Positions 45,241-55,684 are shown, counted from the stretch's first letter. The stretch is 64,000 bases of DNA from Charina bottae (GCA_023362775.1 JALMGJ010000014.1:4701001-4765000); one strand, 5' to 3'. The notes: generated from the sequence alone by a model not told the origin. Numbers and translations: made by a program.

Positions 45241-45513
45241 ATACTCCCCTTTCTCTCTCAGCCTCAGGGAGTTCTTTTACAACTTCCGTTTCCTGCTTCA
45301 TACTATCAATGTCTCAGTGTTTTTGACCTGTAAAATCCTCCATTGCTTGGCTCCAGGGTATTGTAGGGACCCGCTCCTCCAAGTAGAATCTGCCTGGCCA
45401 TGCACACATTCATGGAAGAAAGGCTAAGGATCCAGTCCCTGCAAAAAATCAAGGGGACATGGATCCAAAGGAAGTCCTTCTCTATAATGGCTCCTACACT
45501 ATGGAACACCATG
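45241..45513 (+). mobile_element. L2-type LINE RT C-terminal fragment
   Basis: The plus strand contains ILHCLAPGYCRDPL and, after a frameshift, MAPTLWNT, the L2 'ALHGxxPGYLRD' and 'APxLWN' blocks. A Sauria SINE is inserted directly after the WNT codons at 45514, which interrupts the LINE. Confidence 0.75.
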
Positions 45514-45764
45514 GCCAGTTTGGCCTAGTGGTTAAGGTGCTGGGCTAGAAACCAGGAGTCTGTGAGTTCTAGTCCCACCTGAGGCATGAAAGCCAGCTGG
45601 GTGACCTTGGGCCAGTCACTCTCTCTCAGCCCAACTCACCTCACAGGGTGGTGGTTGTGGGGAAAACAGGAGGAGGAAGGAGTATTAGGTATGTTCACCA
45701 CCTTGAATTATTTATAAAAATAATAAAAGCGGGATAAAAATTAAATAAATAAATAAATAAATAA
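45514..45764 (+). mobile_element. Sauria-type tRNA SINE with L2 tail, full length
   Basis: The head GGCCAGTTTGGCCTAGTGGT with the B-box GAGTTCTAGTCC is followed by GTGACCTTGGGCCAGTCACT, then the L2-type 3' part CCACCTTGAATTATTTATAA, GCGGGATAAAAATT and an (AAAT)n tail. The 3' end differs from the RTE-tailed SINEs at 15680, 50062 and 63448. It sits inside an L2 fragment. Confidence 0.9.
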
Positions 45765-45769
45765 GTTTC

Positions 45770-46020
45770 TTACCATGTACTATCCCTGTTGATAACCTGC
45801 AAAGGTTATTTTTCTGTGGGCATTTGGAGATTGATGGCTATTTATCTGATTTTATGGGGTCCCGCTTATTTTTTTTTTCTGGTGGCTGCTGAAGGATTTT
45901 CCAAAATTATTATTATATTGTGATTTTCTGACTAAAAATGTGTAACCCCCAACACTTGGAGTCTTGGGAGTGGCCAGGATGCAAATAAATGTAAATAAAC
46001 AAACACAGAGAGAAATAAAG
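45770..46020. other. No gene seen
   Basis: Short spacer between two repeats. Confidence 0.4.
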
Positions 46021-46024
46021 GCTA

Positions 46025-46137
46025 CAGGGGTAGCCGCCCAGAGTCCCCCTTGGGGGAGATGGAGCGGTGATATAAATTGAATAATAAATAAATAAATAAA
46101 TAAATAAATACATACCCACCCACCCACCCACCCATTG
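46025..46137 (+). mobile_element. L2-type LINE 3' tail with AAAT and CCCA repeats
   Basis: TAGCCGCCCAGAGTCCCCCT, GGGGGAGATGGAGCGGTGAT and ATAAATTGAATAATAAATA form the L2 terminus. The (AAAT)n runs to 46110 and is followed by (CCCA)n to 46133. Confidence 0.85.
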
Positions 46138-46217
46138 GGCAGAATGAGCAGTTGTCGCAAGCAGCAAGATGCTGAAAGGGATATGGGCCTCATATCTTAG
46201 AAAGCCCGCTGGTTTTA

Positions 46218-46555
46218 GGGGGGCGTGGTAGCTCAGCGGGTAAGATGCCAGGCTTGTCGATCGGAAGATCGCAAGTTTGGAGGTTCGAATCCCTAGCCCT
46301 GCGTGCAGAGTGAGCTCCCGCACTAGCTCCAGCTCTTGCCAACCTAGCAATTCGAAAGCATGCAAATGCAAGTAGATTAATAGGTACCACTTCGGTGGGT
46401 AGGTAACAGCGTTCCACATGTGTCATGTGGCCACATGACCGTGGAAGTGTCTTTGGACAACGCTGGCTCTTTGGCTAACAAACGGAGATGAGCACCAGCC
46501 CCTAGAGTCGGACATGACTGCACAAATGTGCGGGGGAACCTTTACCTTTTACCTT
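46218..46555 (+). mobile_element. tRNA-derived SINE with Bov-B-like tail
   Basis: Full length. Head GGGGGGCGTGGTAGCTCAGC, B-box GGTTCGAATCCC, body with GCTCCAGCTCTTGCCAACC, tail GAGTCGGACATGACTGCAC and (ACCTTT)-type end. It differs from 22898-23234 mainly by CpG to TpG changes. Flanking TTTTAG/CTTTAG is too short to prove a target duplication. Confidence 0.9.
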
Positions 46556-46734
46556 TAGATAAGAGGAAGGAGGCTGGTCCGTTGCCATCCCTGAAAGTAC
46601 AAGTCATCTGTCAGTTGACTCAGCTTTTCCCAGCCTATGGAATGGGGGGCTGCCTTGTTCTATGTGCCAAGCAGCATAATCTTCTGGTCCACCTCTGGTG
46701 GGTTATCACAGCTGAAGCCATAGCTATTGGCCAC

Positions 46735-46925
46735 ATAAAAAGACACCATCTCCCTCACGTTCAACTTGATTCTAGTAATCTCATAGACATGTCCACATAG
46801 CTTTCTTGGCAACAGTATAGAAACGGTTTGCCACTGCTTTTTCTGAGATTTCTTTTCCTTTAGTTCCCAGTCTTGCCTCCAACTTTGGATTGTCCCATTC
46901 AGGTACTATCCAGGTCCAACCTTAT
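46735..46925 (-). mobile_element. 5S rRNA-derived SINE, decayed
   Basis: On the minus strand the 5' end reads CCTGGATAGTACCTGAATGG, matching the 'CCTGGTTAGTACTTGGATGG' segment of 5S rRNA. AGGCAAGACTGGGAACTAAA, a GCAGTGGCAAACC body and an AATCAAGTTG tail follow. Same family as 62735-62962. Confidence 0.65.
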
Positions 46926-46939
46926 TTAGCTTTTTGGAT

Positions 46940-47540
46940 GAACCAAAGTTGGCTAAGGGTTGCCACCTGCTGTAGGCATCCAATTCATAACTTACCACTC
47001 ATTCTTCTACACCTGCAAAGTGTAGTAAAACCCTTTTTGCTACATGGCAAAATAATACAGATAAACCTAGTGATGCAGTCTTTTTTTTTTCCTCTAAAGG
47101 TGTAGCATGCTGATATAATTTATTCTGGACCAACCAGTAGGTATGTTGCTTTTGTAAATGGAAAAGGATCACAACTAAGGAGAAAATAAAAGAGTTCAGG
47201 CTGAGGAAACCTGTAAAACCAGCTGTATTCCATATTAACCTTTCAGCCTCAGCTGGTTTGTAGCTTTGGACAACTGCAAAGCATGAAAACTCAATTTTCG
47301 GTGCTTGCACCTTTCTTAATGATGATCTTGGATCTCCAGTCTCTTGACCCTGAGCATGGGATAAAAATATCAGGCTGCAAGCTTTGAGTGATATTTTTGT
47401 GGACCAATTTATTTATGCAACTCAATGAGTTTCCAAGTTGTATTAGGACATACAAAGTGCCTAGCAAAGGAGTCTGGGAAAAAAGAGGGAATGAAGATAC
47501 AAAAGCAAACCAATTCAAGACAACTTCCTCTTCCTCCAAA
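46940..47540. other. No gene seen
   Basis: Spacer without recognisable repeats. Confidence 0.4.
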
Positions 47541-47543
47541 ATT

Positions 47544-48042
47544 TGTTGTTGTTTATTTGTTCAGTCCCTTCTGACTCTTCGTGACTTCATGGAGCAGCCC
47601 ACACCAGAGCTTCCTGTCGGCCGTCACCATCCCCAGCTCCCCCGCGGTCAAGTCCATCACCTCCAGAATATCATCCATCCATCTTGCCCTTGGTCGGCCC
47701 CTCTTCCTTTTGCCTTCCACTTTCCCTAGCATCAGCATCTTCTCCAGGGTATCCTGTCTTCTCATTATGTGGCCAAAGGACTTCAGTTTTGCCTTTAATA
47801 TCATTCCCTCAAGTGAGCAGTCTGGCTTGATTTCCTGGAGTATGGACTGGTTTGATCTTCTTGCACTCCAAGGCACTCTCAGAATTTTCCTCCAACACCA
47901 CAGTTCAAAAGCATCTATCTTCCTTCGCTCAGCCTTCCTTATGGTCCAGCTCTCGCAGCCATAGGTTACTACGGGGAATACCATTGCTTTAACTATGCGG
48001 ACCTTTGTTGTCAGTGTGATGTCTCTGCTCTTAACGAACTTA
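47544..48042 (-). mobile_element. Bov-B (RTE) LINE 3' end, longest C-terminal ORF
   Basis: The minus-strand frame 47553-47984 gives 143 aa of the RTE C-terminus: MVFPVVTYGCESWTIRKAER, IDAFELWCWRKILRVPW, ARRSNQSILQEIKPD, SFGHIMRRQDTLEK, GKRKRGRPRARWMDDILE, and an end close to KSQKGLNK. Upstream residues (VRIVKA, SRDITLTT-like) remain recognisable to about 48042. It ends in a short A-rich 3' end. More intact than the 26-28 kb copy. Confidence 0.93.
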
Positions 48043-48066
48043 TTTATTTATTTATTTATTTATTAT
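48043..48066. repeat. (TTTA)n simple repeat
   Basis: Six units at the 5' junction of the Bov-B fragment, probably an older LINE tail. Confidence 0.85.
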
Positions 48067-48291
48067 TTATCTTAACTATCCTCCAAAATTGGGTGCCACT
48101 AAATGGCATGTTTCTCTTTGGTCACACATTCCAATCCTTTGCACGAAGTTGCTTAGGAAAAAGAACTCTAATTGCATCCTTTTGTTTTGCAAGATGGCTA
48201 CTTTGTGTGTTTGTATACATCATCTAGAAAATCTTTGGGGGCATCATTGTTTTAAAATCTCTTCCCAAGGACTCTGTATATACAACCCATA

Positions 48292-48448
48292 TGACTTTGG
48301 GCCAGTCACTCTCTCAGCCCAACTCACCACACAGGGTTGTTGTGGGGAAAATAGGAGGAGGAAGGAGTATTAGGTATGTTCGACGCCTTGAGTTACTTAT
48401 AAAAATAATAAAGGCGGGATAAAAAATAAAGAAATAAATAAATAAAAA
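48292..48448 (+). mobile_element. Sauria-type SINE with L2 tail, 5'-truncated
   Basis: Begins at TGACTTTGGGCCAGTCACTC, so the tRNA head is missing. It continues through GGTATGTTCGACGCCTTGAG and GGCGGGATAAAAAATAAAGA to an (AAAT)n tail. Confidence 0.85.
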
Positions 48449-48449
48449 T

Positions 48450-49040
48450 AGCTTCCCCACCTGACTTTGCTTGGGCACGTGTACCCATATATGCAAACTG
48501 CTCTTATCAACAAAGAAAATGGGGAAGGAGAGAAAATTTATTTCCTTGCTTTGCAAATAACTCTCCTATATACTGATAAGGTTAATTGATTTCCTTTTCT
48601 TTCATTAACACAATCCAATTTTCACCTAATGGGAGAGAGCTTTGGTATGTCATGTTTAAATGGCAAAGTGACAAGTACTTATTTTTTTTTAAAAAAATGG
48701 GGGGGGGGGTGGAGGGCAAAATGCTGGAAAGAAGAAGAAAAAAAATATGTCAAAAACTTCCTGCCCTTTTCATATTCTGTGTTAAAGGCCTTTGATTCTT
48801 TGCCCTGTGGAGCATCAGAGATGGAGAAAATTGCAAGGTGTCAAAAAAAGGGGAAAAATATCAAATCCATTTACAATCCTGTTCACATGCTCAGAAAAGC
48901 TTGTACACATTTGGAGTGGAGTTCTTCTGCTGAAGGATTAACTTCATTAGGCCATCAGTGGTACAGTATTCTATTTGCCAAAGCTGGCAAGACTTTTACA
49001 GTTTCTGAGCCAACCTTCTGGACATAATGTGCATATATAT
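48450..49040. other. No gene seen
   Basis: Spacer. The 132-aa plus frame at 48629-49027 has no domain and includes poly-G and poly-A runs. Confidence 0.45.
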
Positions 49041-49054
49041 GAGTGCATGTGGAA

Positions 49055-49363
49055 CAGGGTTTCTCAACCAGGATTCCGTGGCACCCTAGGGTTCCACAAG
49101 AGGTTACTAGGGGCTCCCTGGGAGATCACGATTTATTTAAAAAACTATTTCAAATTCAGGCAACTTCACATTAAAGAGGTAAGTTTCATTCTTTATGTTT
49201 AGTTTAAGAACACAGTTGATGCATATATACAGGCCTACCCATGAAACGAATAGAATCATTTTGGAACGTCTGGCCTCTATTTGAACCTGAATGGGCAGGG
49301 TTTCCCGTAGGCTTGAAACATATTTCAAGGGTTCCTCCAGGGTCAAAAGTTTGAGAAAGACTG
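49055..49363. mobile_element. hAT MITE, inverted copy
   Basis: Begins CAGGGTTTCTCAACCAGG and ends AAAAGTTTGAGAAAGACTG. It is the reverse orientation of the 37795 copy. Flanks do not show a clean 8-bp duplication, so the ends may have decayed. Confidence 0.85.
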
Positions 49364-49812
49364 AGTGCAAGATGCAGAGAAGGAATGAGATGTTAGAAAG
49401 TTCTGCAATGCTACGTAGCTCGCTCCTTTTCATGCCCTCCATCATCTGTTCTCCTTATTGATATGCTTTTATTCAAAAATACCTCTCTCTCTTTGTTAGG
49501 AGGAACACAGTTCCTGACACAAGTAAATTCTCAGCACAATCAATTTCTTCATCACTGAAAGTTCAGAACGAGTTGGTTGCAGATTTTTTTGGTCCACTAG
49601 TGAAGTTGATCTCTTTCCGTTTTCAATACGTAGCCCAGACAGCTTCTCTAAGCAACTGAGTAGCCTAAGACTGACTCAGTCTATCTCTATGTTAAACGGG
49701 CCAGGCATTTGGGTGGTGGTGAAGCGATGAGGGGAGATAGCTTAAGAAAGTGAAGCCAAACTGCCTAGACGTGTGAGCCAAGTCTTTGCGTTTCTAGTGT
49801 CCTCCGTTTTAT

Positions 49813-49920
49813 TTATTTATCGTATGGCACATTCACATCGCGTTACAATAAAAACATAGAGCATAATAAATATGAAATATAAAATATAGACAGGAAAATT
49901 ACAAATATATGTCTAGGTTA
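49813..49920 (-). mobile_element. L2-like LINE 3' tail, antisense
   Basis: TTTATTTATTTATCGTATGG followed by CACATCGCGTTACAATAAAA and an A-rich run looks like another LINE 3' end. Low confidence. Confidence 0.4.
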
Positions 49921-50061
49921 CAAATATGGTTTTTTGCTTTAGTTGTCACAGCCAGGAAATCAGCAAAGTCTCCATTGTAGGCTCGGTTTTGACCCTCTGT
50001 CACTATATGTTGGATACTTTGTTTTTCGGCCCCTCCGTTTACAGATGGCTATGCTTTATGT

Positions 50062-50393
50062 GAGAGCCAGTTTGGTGAAGTGGTTAAGGCACCAGGCTAA
50101 AAACCAGAAGACTGTGAGTTACAGTCTCACCTGAGGCACAAAGCCAAGCTGGGTGACCTTGGGCCAGTCACTTTCTCTCAGCCCTAGGAAGGAGGCAATG
50201 GCAAACCAGGAGACTGAGAGTTCTAGTCCCGCCTTAGGCATGAAAGCCGGCTGGGTGACCTTGGGCCAGTCACTTTCTCTCAGCCCTAGGAAGGAGGCAA
50301 TGGCAAACCACTTCTGAAAAACCTTGCCAAGAAAACTGCAGGGACTCATCCAGGCAGTCTCTGAGAATCAGACATGATTGAACAGAAAAAAAA
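50062..50393 (+). mobile_element. Chimeric double Sauria-type SINE with 11-bp TSD
   Basis: A perfect target duplication ATGCTTTATGT lies at 50051-50061 and 50394-50404. The first unit (50062-50205) starts with the head GCCAGTTTGGTGAAGTGGTT. At GGCAAACCA it jumps back into a second head segment, CCAGGAGACTGAGAGTTCTA, then repeats the body through to the tail GAGAATCAGACATGATTGAA and poly(A). The two bodies differ at many positions, so this is not a recent simple duplication. Confidence 0.88.
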
Positions 50394-50404
50394 ATGCTTT
50401 ATGT

Positions 50405-50880
50405 ATGTTTTACTCCCAGCAAATTTATAACCGTGGAAATGCAAAGTGTACTCTGCTAAGCTAGGGAGAGGAAAAGAAAATGGCTACTTTGCACTATAAG
50501 TACAGCATGTACTAAAAGCTGCAAATTAAGTGGGAAATGTTAACAGGTTTAATATCTTCAGACAACCTTGGTGCTTTCCTATCTCACCTTTGAAGTTCTC
50601 CTACCTTGTTTTCTCGGAGGGCTTAGATTTGTAGCAGAGGAATCCTATTCCCAGAGATCTTTCTGCTTTGATCCTTTAGCATCAGAACTGAACTGGGGAA
50701 CCAAGCTTATTGCTGTGTTTCTACTCTTGCCCAGAAAAGCAAGCTGTGGCAGCTGATGCTTAAGCTGATCTTGAATTTCCTCCCATCTCCACTTCTTGGA
50801 TTGTCTCCTGGCCAGTCTTACAGCTCTGAGACAATGACTTGCTGCCTTATCTGACCCAGAAGGGAGGCCAGCTGTCAGCA
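50405..50880. other. No gene seen
   Basis: Unassigned spacer. Confidence 0.4.
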
Positions 50881-50884
50881 CACA

Positions 50885-51200
50885 AACATGGCCTTTGTTT
50901 GTTCTTCAATGAAAGCTCAGTTAATTAAAATGAGAGATCACTTTTCTTTATCGGCCAGGGCTGCCCTATGAACAGCCTTGTGCTGGGTCACACGCTAAGC
51001 TCCGCTGAGTGGGATGCGATTGCCGTGACACACGCTCCATCACAACGCTGGCTTTCCCCTTTCTGAACCACAGACGTTACTTTTTCTGCAAAGGGATGTC
51101 TGTCACCGAAAAATCTGAACACCTGCCAAGAAATCCTCTGCGCATTGCATGCATCTTGGGTGCATGACTCAGTTCCCTGCTGACTTACTACTATGGACCA
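50885..51200. other. Candidate conserved noncoding element
   Basis: A mixed-composition block without repeats, with CTCAGTTAATTAAAATGAGA and several CpGs (GGGATGCGATTGCCGTGACA). Enhancer-like texture only. Confidence 0.25.
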
Positions 51201-52800
51201 TTCTTACACAGAAACATAAGACAATAGCTTAAAGGAAAGAATGCACAAAGGATCCAGTCATTGTGAATTGTTGTGAAGAACTGACCTGTGTTGGGATTGC
51301 TGGGCTAAGCTGTGAAGCTGGATGCGATTATCTTTTGTTTTTTAAAAATACTTTCCGCACTACCCTGTTGTGATGCAGTTTTTTTTTTAAAAAAAACAAA
51401 ACATAGTTGGCATGCATTATTCTAGGATCAATTGCATTTATACCTGCAAGTTATACAAAACATTCGCTGAAAAGTATGGGTGTCAGTATGTCTTTGAAAG
51501 ACATAGTTTTATACTTTTTAAGAAAAGGAATCCCAGGGTAAATATGGAAATGGGATGAAATTGTTTTATGAAATAACTCATGTAAAATTGACCCAGATCA
51601 GAAATTATCTGATTTTTCACCTAAAGAAAAAAATCAAAAGGCACAAGCAGATGATTTGGTAAATCGGGCGTGGCAACATAGTGTCTGTGGAAGTCGAGAC
51701 CTTTTCTGAACCCCTAAAAGGCTTCAAGGCCCCCCCTCCTCCATTTCTTTGTTTATTTTGATTTGCTTTATAGAAATCAAGTCAATCTCAGGAGATGGCC
51801 CAGCCTTGTAAGATCTCATTTAAGCCTGCTGTGTTCTCAAAATGTCAAAATCACATGATCTGACAATACTGCCACACTCTCACAGAAATTGGAGTGATGT
51901 GGGATAAAGAAATGAGGCAAACAAGTTTCCGTGCCCTATGCAATTTTTAAAAAAATCACTTTTGGGGCCAATATCTTGAGCTGGAGCAGCTGTTGTTCCT
52001 GAACTAATGAAGAACATTTTCCTAGGTTGTACCCCTCTATGTACCCTATGAAAGTACATTACTACTTCAACTGCCTTCCTCTTTTTAAAAAAATCATGTG
52101 CCAGCCTGGGAGAAGGGAGCCATTTTGTCACATTAGCAAAGATGCCGATCAGCATCACCGAAGCCCTGGGGGTGGGGGACAACTCTGGCCAGCTGGTGTG
52201 GCTGCCGGTTCCCTGGCTTGTGGTGCTGAAGAGCGAGGCTCTTTCTGGCAAAGACAGTCTGTCATTGACGATATGCCAATCTTGCTGTTTTAAGTGTCAC
52301 CTCTGAGATGAATTAAGTGCTTGAAGACCTGTGAAATTGCAGCATTTTCAGTCTGTCATCTAAACAGTTGCATTCACTGGGAGAAAACAAATTCTCCCTG
52401 GTCACTGGCAAGCAGACTTTTGTTGCTGTGAAGGCAACAGCTTAACTACTGCTATAGGAGCAACAAAGAAACCATTTCCCCTGGCAGACAAATAATTCAT
52501 ATAGTCTCTTGTGGGCCAAACTACATGTTGTATGTGATTGTGCTATTGCTTTTTCCCAAGGGGTCTTTTTAAAACTCCGATGCAATCACAAAACTTCACA
52601 TAATATGTAGTTTAACCCTCACTTTTTTTTTTAACCTTGAAACATATTTGGAGTTTCACTTGGCTGAAACATCTGATAAATTTCCAACACTGAAGCCTAT
52701 AACAAGGAGAAGTGTGGAAAGAAAAATAGGGGGGTGGGCAGGTACAGAGGAGCAGATTCCTTGCTGGAGACTGAGGAAGGGTAGGGATTTTATATATCAC
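51201..52800. other. No gene recognised; a short GC-rich frame at 52142-52293
   Basis: Largely AT-rich spacer. The segment 52110-52293 is GC-rich and open in the ATG frame at 52142 (about 50 aa). Longer frames on the other frame and strand overlap it. No known domain in any of them. Confidence 0.3.
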
Positions 52801-52809
52801 TGGAAAGGG

Positions 52810-53540
52810 CTGGTCTAAAAGACAGCACTGAGGCACTGATCATAGCAGCACAAGAACAGGCCCTAAGCACCAGACCCATAGAAGCAGGGGTCTACACACG
52901 AGACAGGACCTGAGGTGCAGACTGTGCAGAGAGGCCTCAGAGACAGTCCAACACGTAGTGGCAGGGTGTAAGATGCAGGCAAGAACAGCATACACTGAAC
53001 GGCACAACCAAGTAGCTGGCATTGCGTACAGGAACATCTGAACAGTGTATAGACTAGACCTTCCCAAGTCCGGATGGGAGATTCCACAGAAGGTCGTGGA
53101 GAATGACAGGGCTAGGATCCTGTGGGACTTCCAGATCCAAAGAGACAGGCAGGTACTGGCCCATCAACCAGACATTGTGGTAGTAGACAAGAACCAGAAG
53201 ACAGCAGTGGTGTCAAGTGCAGTGGTACCAAGTGACAGCAGCATCAGGAAGAAGGAGTATGAGAAGCTGGAGAAGTACCAGGGCCTGAAAGAGGAACTAG
53301 AGAGGATGTGGAAAGTGAAGGCCAAAGTGTTCCTAGTGGTGGTAGGAGCACTCGGGGCTGTGACTCCTAAGCTGGGAGAGGGGCTCCAACAGATCCCAGG
53401 AGCAACATCAGATCTCTCTGTCCAGAAGAGTGCAGTGGTAGGAACAGCTAAGATACTGCACAGAACCCTCAAACTCCCAGGCCTCTGGTAGAGGACCCGA
53501 GGTTGAGGAAGATACATACCACCCATAGGTGTGAGAAGGG
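52810..53540 (+). mobile_element. R4-type LINE 3' end, endonuclease inactivated
   Basis: The plus strand encodes a CCHC finger region (CRLCREASETVQHVVAGCK, about 52918-52974), then the WEIPQKVVENDRARILWDFQ block and the nuclease core HQPDIVVVDKNQKTAVVSSA. The second catalytic segment is VSSAV where the 33.2 kb copy has VIDVA, so the acidic residue is lost. GALGAVTPKLGEGLQQIPG and KILHRTLKLPGLW-stop follow at 53491. An early stop at 53041 interrupts the ORF upstream. The 3' end reads CCACCCATAGG, as in the other copy. Confidence 0.85.
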
Positions 53541-53610
53541 AATTTTATATACTCTGCCAGCTGTAACTTAAGGTATTTACATTGTGCTGAAATTGTTTAC
53601 TATGCATTGC

Positions 53611-53766
53611 AATTTTTTTTTCGTGTCAGAAGCACCAAGGCGCTTCTGTAGTGAAAGGATTTGCCGGTGACATCACCACTGCCCGGGAGACGCCTGCGGA
53701 GGCTCCTTTCATGTCCCTGTGATTTTTCCCACCAAAGTGGTACCTATTTATCTACTTGCATTTAGC
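53611..53766 (-). mobile_element. tRNA SINE fragment, different subfamily
   Basis: TTTTTTTTCGTGTCAGAAGC, CGCTTCTGTAGTGAAAGGAT and CACTGCCCGGGAGACGCCTG match the antisense 3' half of a second squamate SINE type. The last 35 bp (CACCAAAGTGGTACCTATTT...) are the internal body found in the 7985/22898 SINE, so the copy is mosaic. Confidence 0.5.
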
Positions 53767-53945
53767 CCAATCAAGGAACTCCTAAGGGAAGAACAACACC
53801 TCCACCAACACAAGCAGGACAAGCCAGGGTATATAAACAGAGAGCAAGTCCCACTCCCTTTTCGCACTGAAGATGTTGCCTAGCCTGGCAATGAAATGTC
53901 TGCAAGAAAACAACAAGGCTCAGAGAGCACCAAGGACTCCACCAA
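53767..53945 (+). mobile_element. Penelope-like terminal (pLTR) fragment
   Basis: Contains a TATA box-like GGGTATATAAACAG at 53828-53841 and, 25 bp later, CACTGAAGA (53865), a TTGCC...GGCAA stem, and TGAAATGTC. The order, TATA then CTGAnGA-stem-GAAA, matches the pLTR of Penelope-like elements, which carry hammerhead ribozymes. The standard GAAAC is GAAAT here (a CpG to TpG change). The family name is inferred from motif layout only. Confidence 0.45.
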
Positions 53946-54097
53946 ATCAATATGATTTGAAGATGTTTTTGAATCACGTTCAAGGGAAATTTCTAAACTG
54001 AACATTTGCACAGATCTAATAGAATGCAAAATATAATTTAAAAGTCTATATTGGACATTGGGAAGAAATGACAGGATTTTGCAAGAGACAGCTGTAT

Positions 54098-54433
54098 AAA
54101 AAGGTAAAGGTTCCTCCTGCACATTTGTGCAGTCGTGTCTGACTCTAGGGGCCGGTGCTCATCTCCGTTTGTTAGCCGAAGGGCCAGCGCTGTCCAAAGA
54201 CGCTTCCATGGTCATGTGGCTGCATGACGCGCGCGGAACGCTGTTACCTTCCCACCAAAGTGGTACCTATTCATCTCCTTGCATTTACATGCTTTCGAAT
54301 TGCTAGGTTGGCAAGAGCTGGAGCTAGTGCGGGAGCTCACTCCGCACGCAGGACTAGGGATTCGAACCTCTGAACTTGCGATCTTCCGATCGACAAGCCT
54401 GGCATCTTACCCGCTGAGCCACCACGCCCCTAC
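54098..54433 (-). mobile_element. tRNA-derived SINE with Bov-B-like tail, full length
   Basis: Reverse copy. The minus-strand head is GTGGTGGCTCAGCGGGTAAG, the B-box GGTTCGAATCCC and the tail GTGTCTGACTC in antisense. The 10-bp target duplication ACAGCTGTAT lies at 54088-54097 and 54434-54443. The open frame at 54279-54494 is an artefact. Confidence 0.92.
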
Positions 54434-54589
54434 ACAGCTGTATGCCACATGGTTAATTCCTCAAGTTAAGCTTCTGCTTTCAGGTATGGTGTAAGTAGTC
54501 CCCATAGTAATAGTTGCTGGCGTTGCTATGGCATGTGCACAGAAACCTAGGGGTGGTCTTCTGTTGTTCTTCACCTTAAGCAGCAAACT

Positions 54590-54735
54590 GCAACATCTTG
54601 GGCTGACCTCTTCTTTTTTTATAGCATTGTTCCTGATGAAGACTTCTGCAGAACCTGAAAGTTTGTACCCTCTCTTATGGCATTTTGGTTGGACTTAATA
54701 AAGATATTGCCCAGTGTTGTGCCAAAACCTCGGTC
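54590..54735 (+). mobile_element. Repeat 3' end with CTGATGA...GAAAG motif
   Basis: CCTGATGAAGACTTCTGCAG, ACCTGAAAGTTTG and TTTTGGTTGGACTTAATAAA followed by GATATTGCCC form a recognisable dispersed 3' end that I recall from reptile genomes but cannot name. An AATAAA signal lies at 54696. Confidence 0.4.
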
Positions 54736-54739
54736 ATCT

Positions 54740-55310
54740 CAAGCAACCAAATAACTTGGAAGATACAACAGACATGTATTAGCATGCAAACAAGTACAGT
54801 GTACGCTGAACATTGGCAGATTGCTTAGCATCCCTGAGCAAATGCAGAATCACAGCTCATATACCTGGGTCCCTGTCTGATTCTTTCCCCTGTTGCTACT
54901 CAGGGTCAGTGCTGTGAATGTTTTCTTACAAGGGTACTTTAAGCAGTTCACATGTATGGGGGGCATCGCATAGGTTTGGAAGTAAATGCAACCTGTGTAT
55001 AGAGGGGTTCCTTTAACCACCACACCAGCATTTTTTTCTACGGACCAAGACAACTATCATTGCTCTTTTGAATGTTATTGGGGGCTTTGGTTTCTCCCAG
55101 CCAGATATCTCCAGGCAAAAGGGATACAAGGGACAAATGGGCATCATGTGAAATGTTGTTTAGATTTGTATAATTTGTTTTCCACCTTGGCCCTTAAGCA
55201 ATCCTCTTTATTTGTCAATCTATCTCCTGCTCCCTCTCTGTTGTCCATGCAAGTTAAACAGCCTGGGGAGGCTGGGGGTGGGAAGAGAGAGGAAATGTAA
55301 TGAAATGGAT
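54740..55310. other. No gene seen
   Basis: Unassigned spacer without repeat termini. Confidence 0.4.
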
Positions 55311-55679
55311 TAGAGAGTCAGCGTCCATAATGAAGTAGCAATTTGTCTCCAGCTCTAGATCCGAGGTGTATTTGAGCTAACAAGCTGCCTGGCCTCAAGT
55401 ACTGGAGAATATTAAGTATCCTCAGGTGAAAAGAATCCCCAGGTAGCTGAAAGTGAAAGTGGAGAGAGTGTTGGCAAGGTTGGGGTGTATGTATATGGAG
55501 GGGGGAGGAGGAGAGAGAGATAAAAGCTCAGAGAAATCAGCAGCATTAGACTGGATGAGTCCTGCTGTGAGGTTGCTATCTTCTGCACCACAGAATCTGC
55601 AAGGCAAGCTAAGTGCTGGGATGAGACCGGAATACAGATCAAATCCAGTTCTGGGTCAATCATTGCTTCCAGCTGTGCT

Positions 55680-55684
<5 letters not shown>

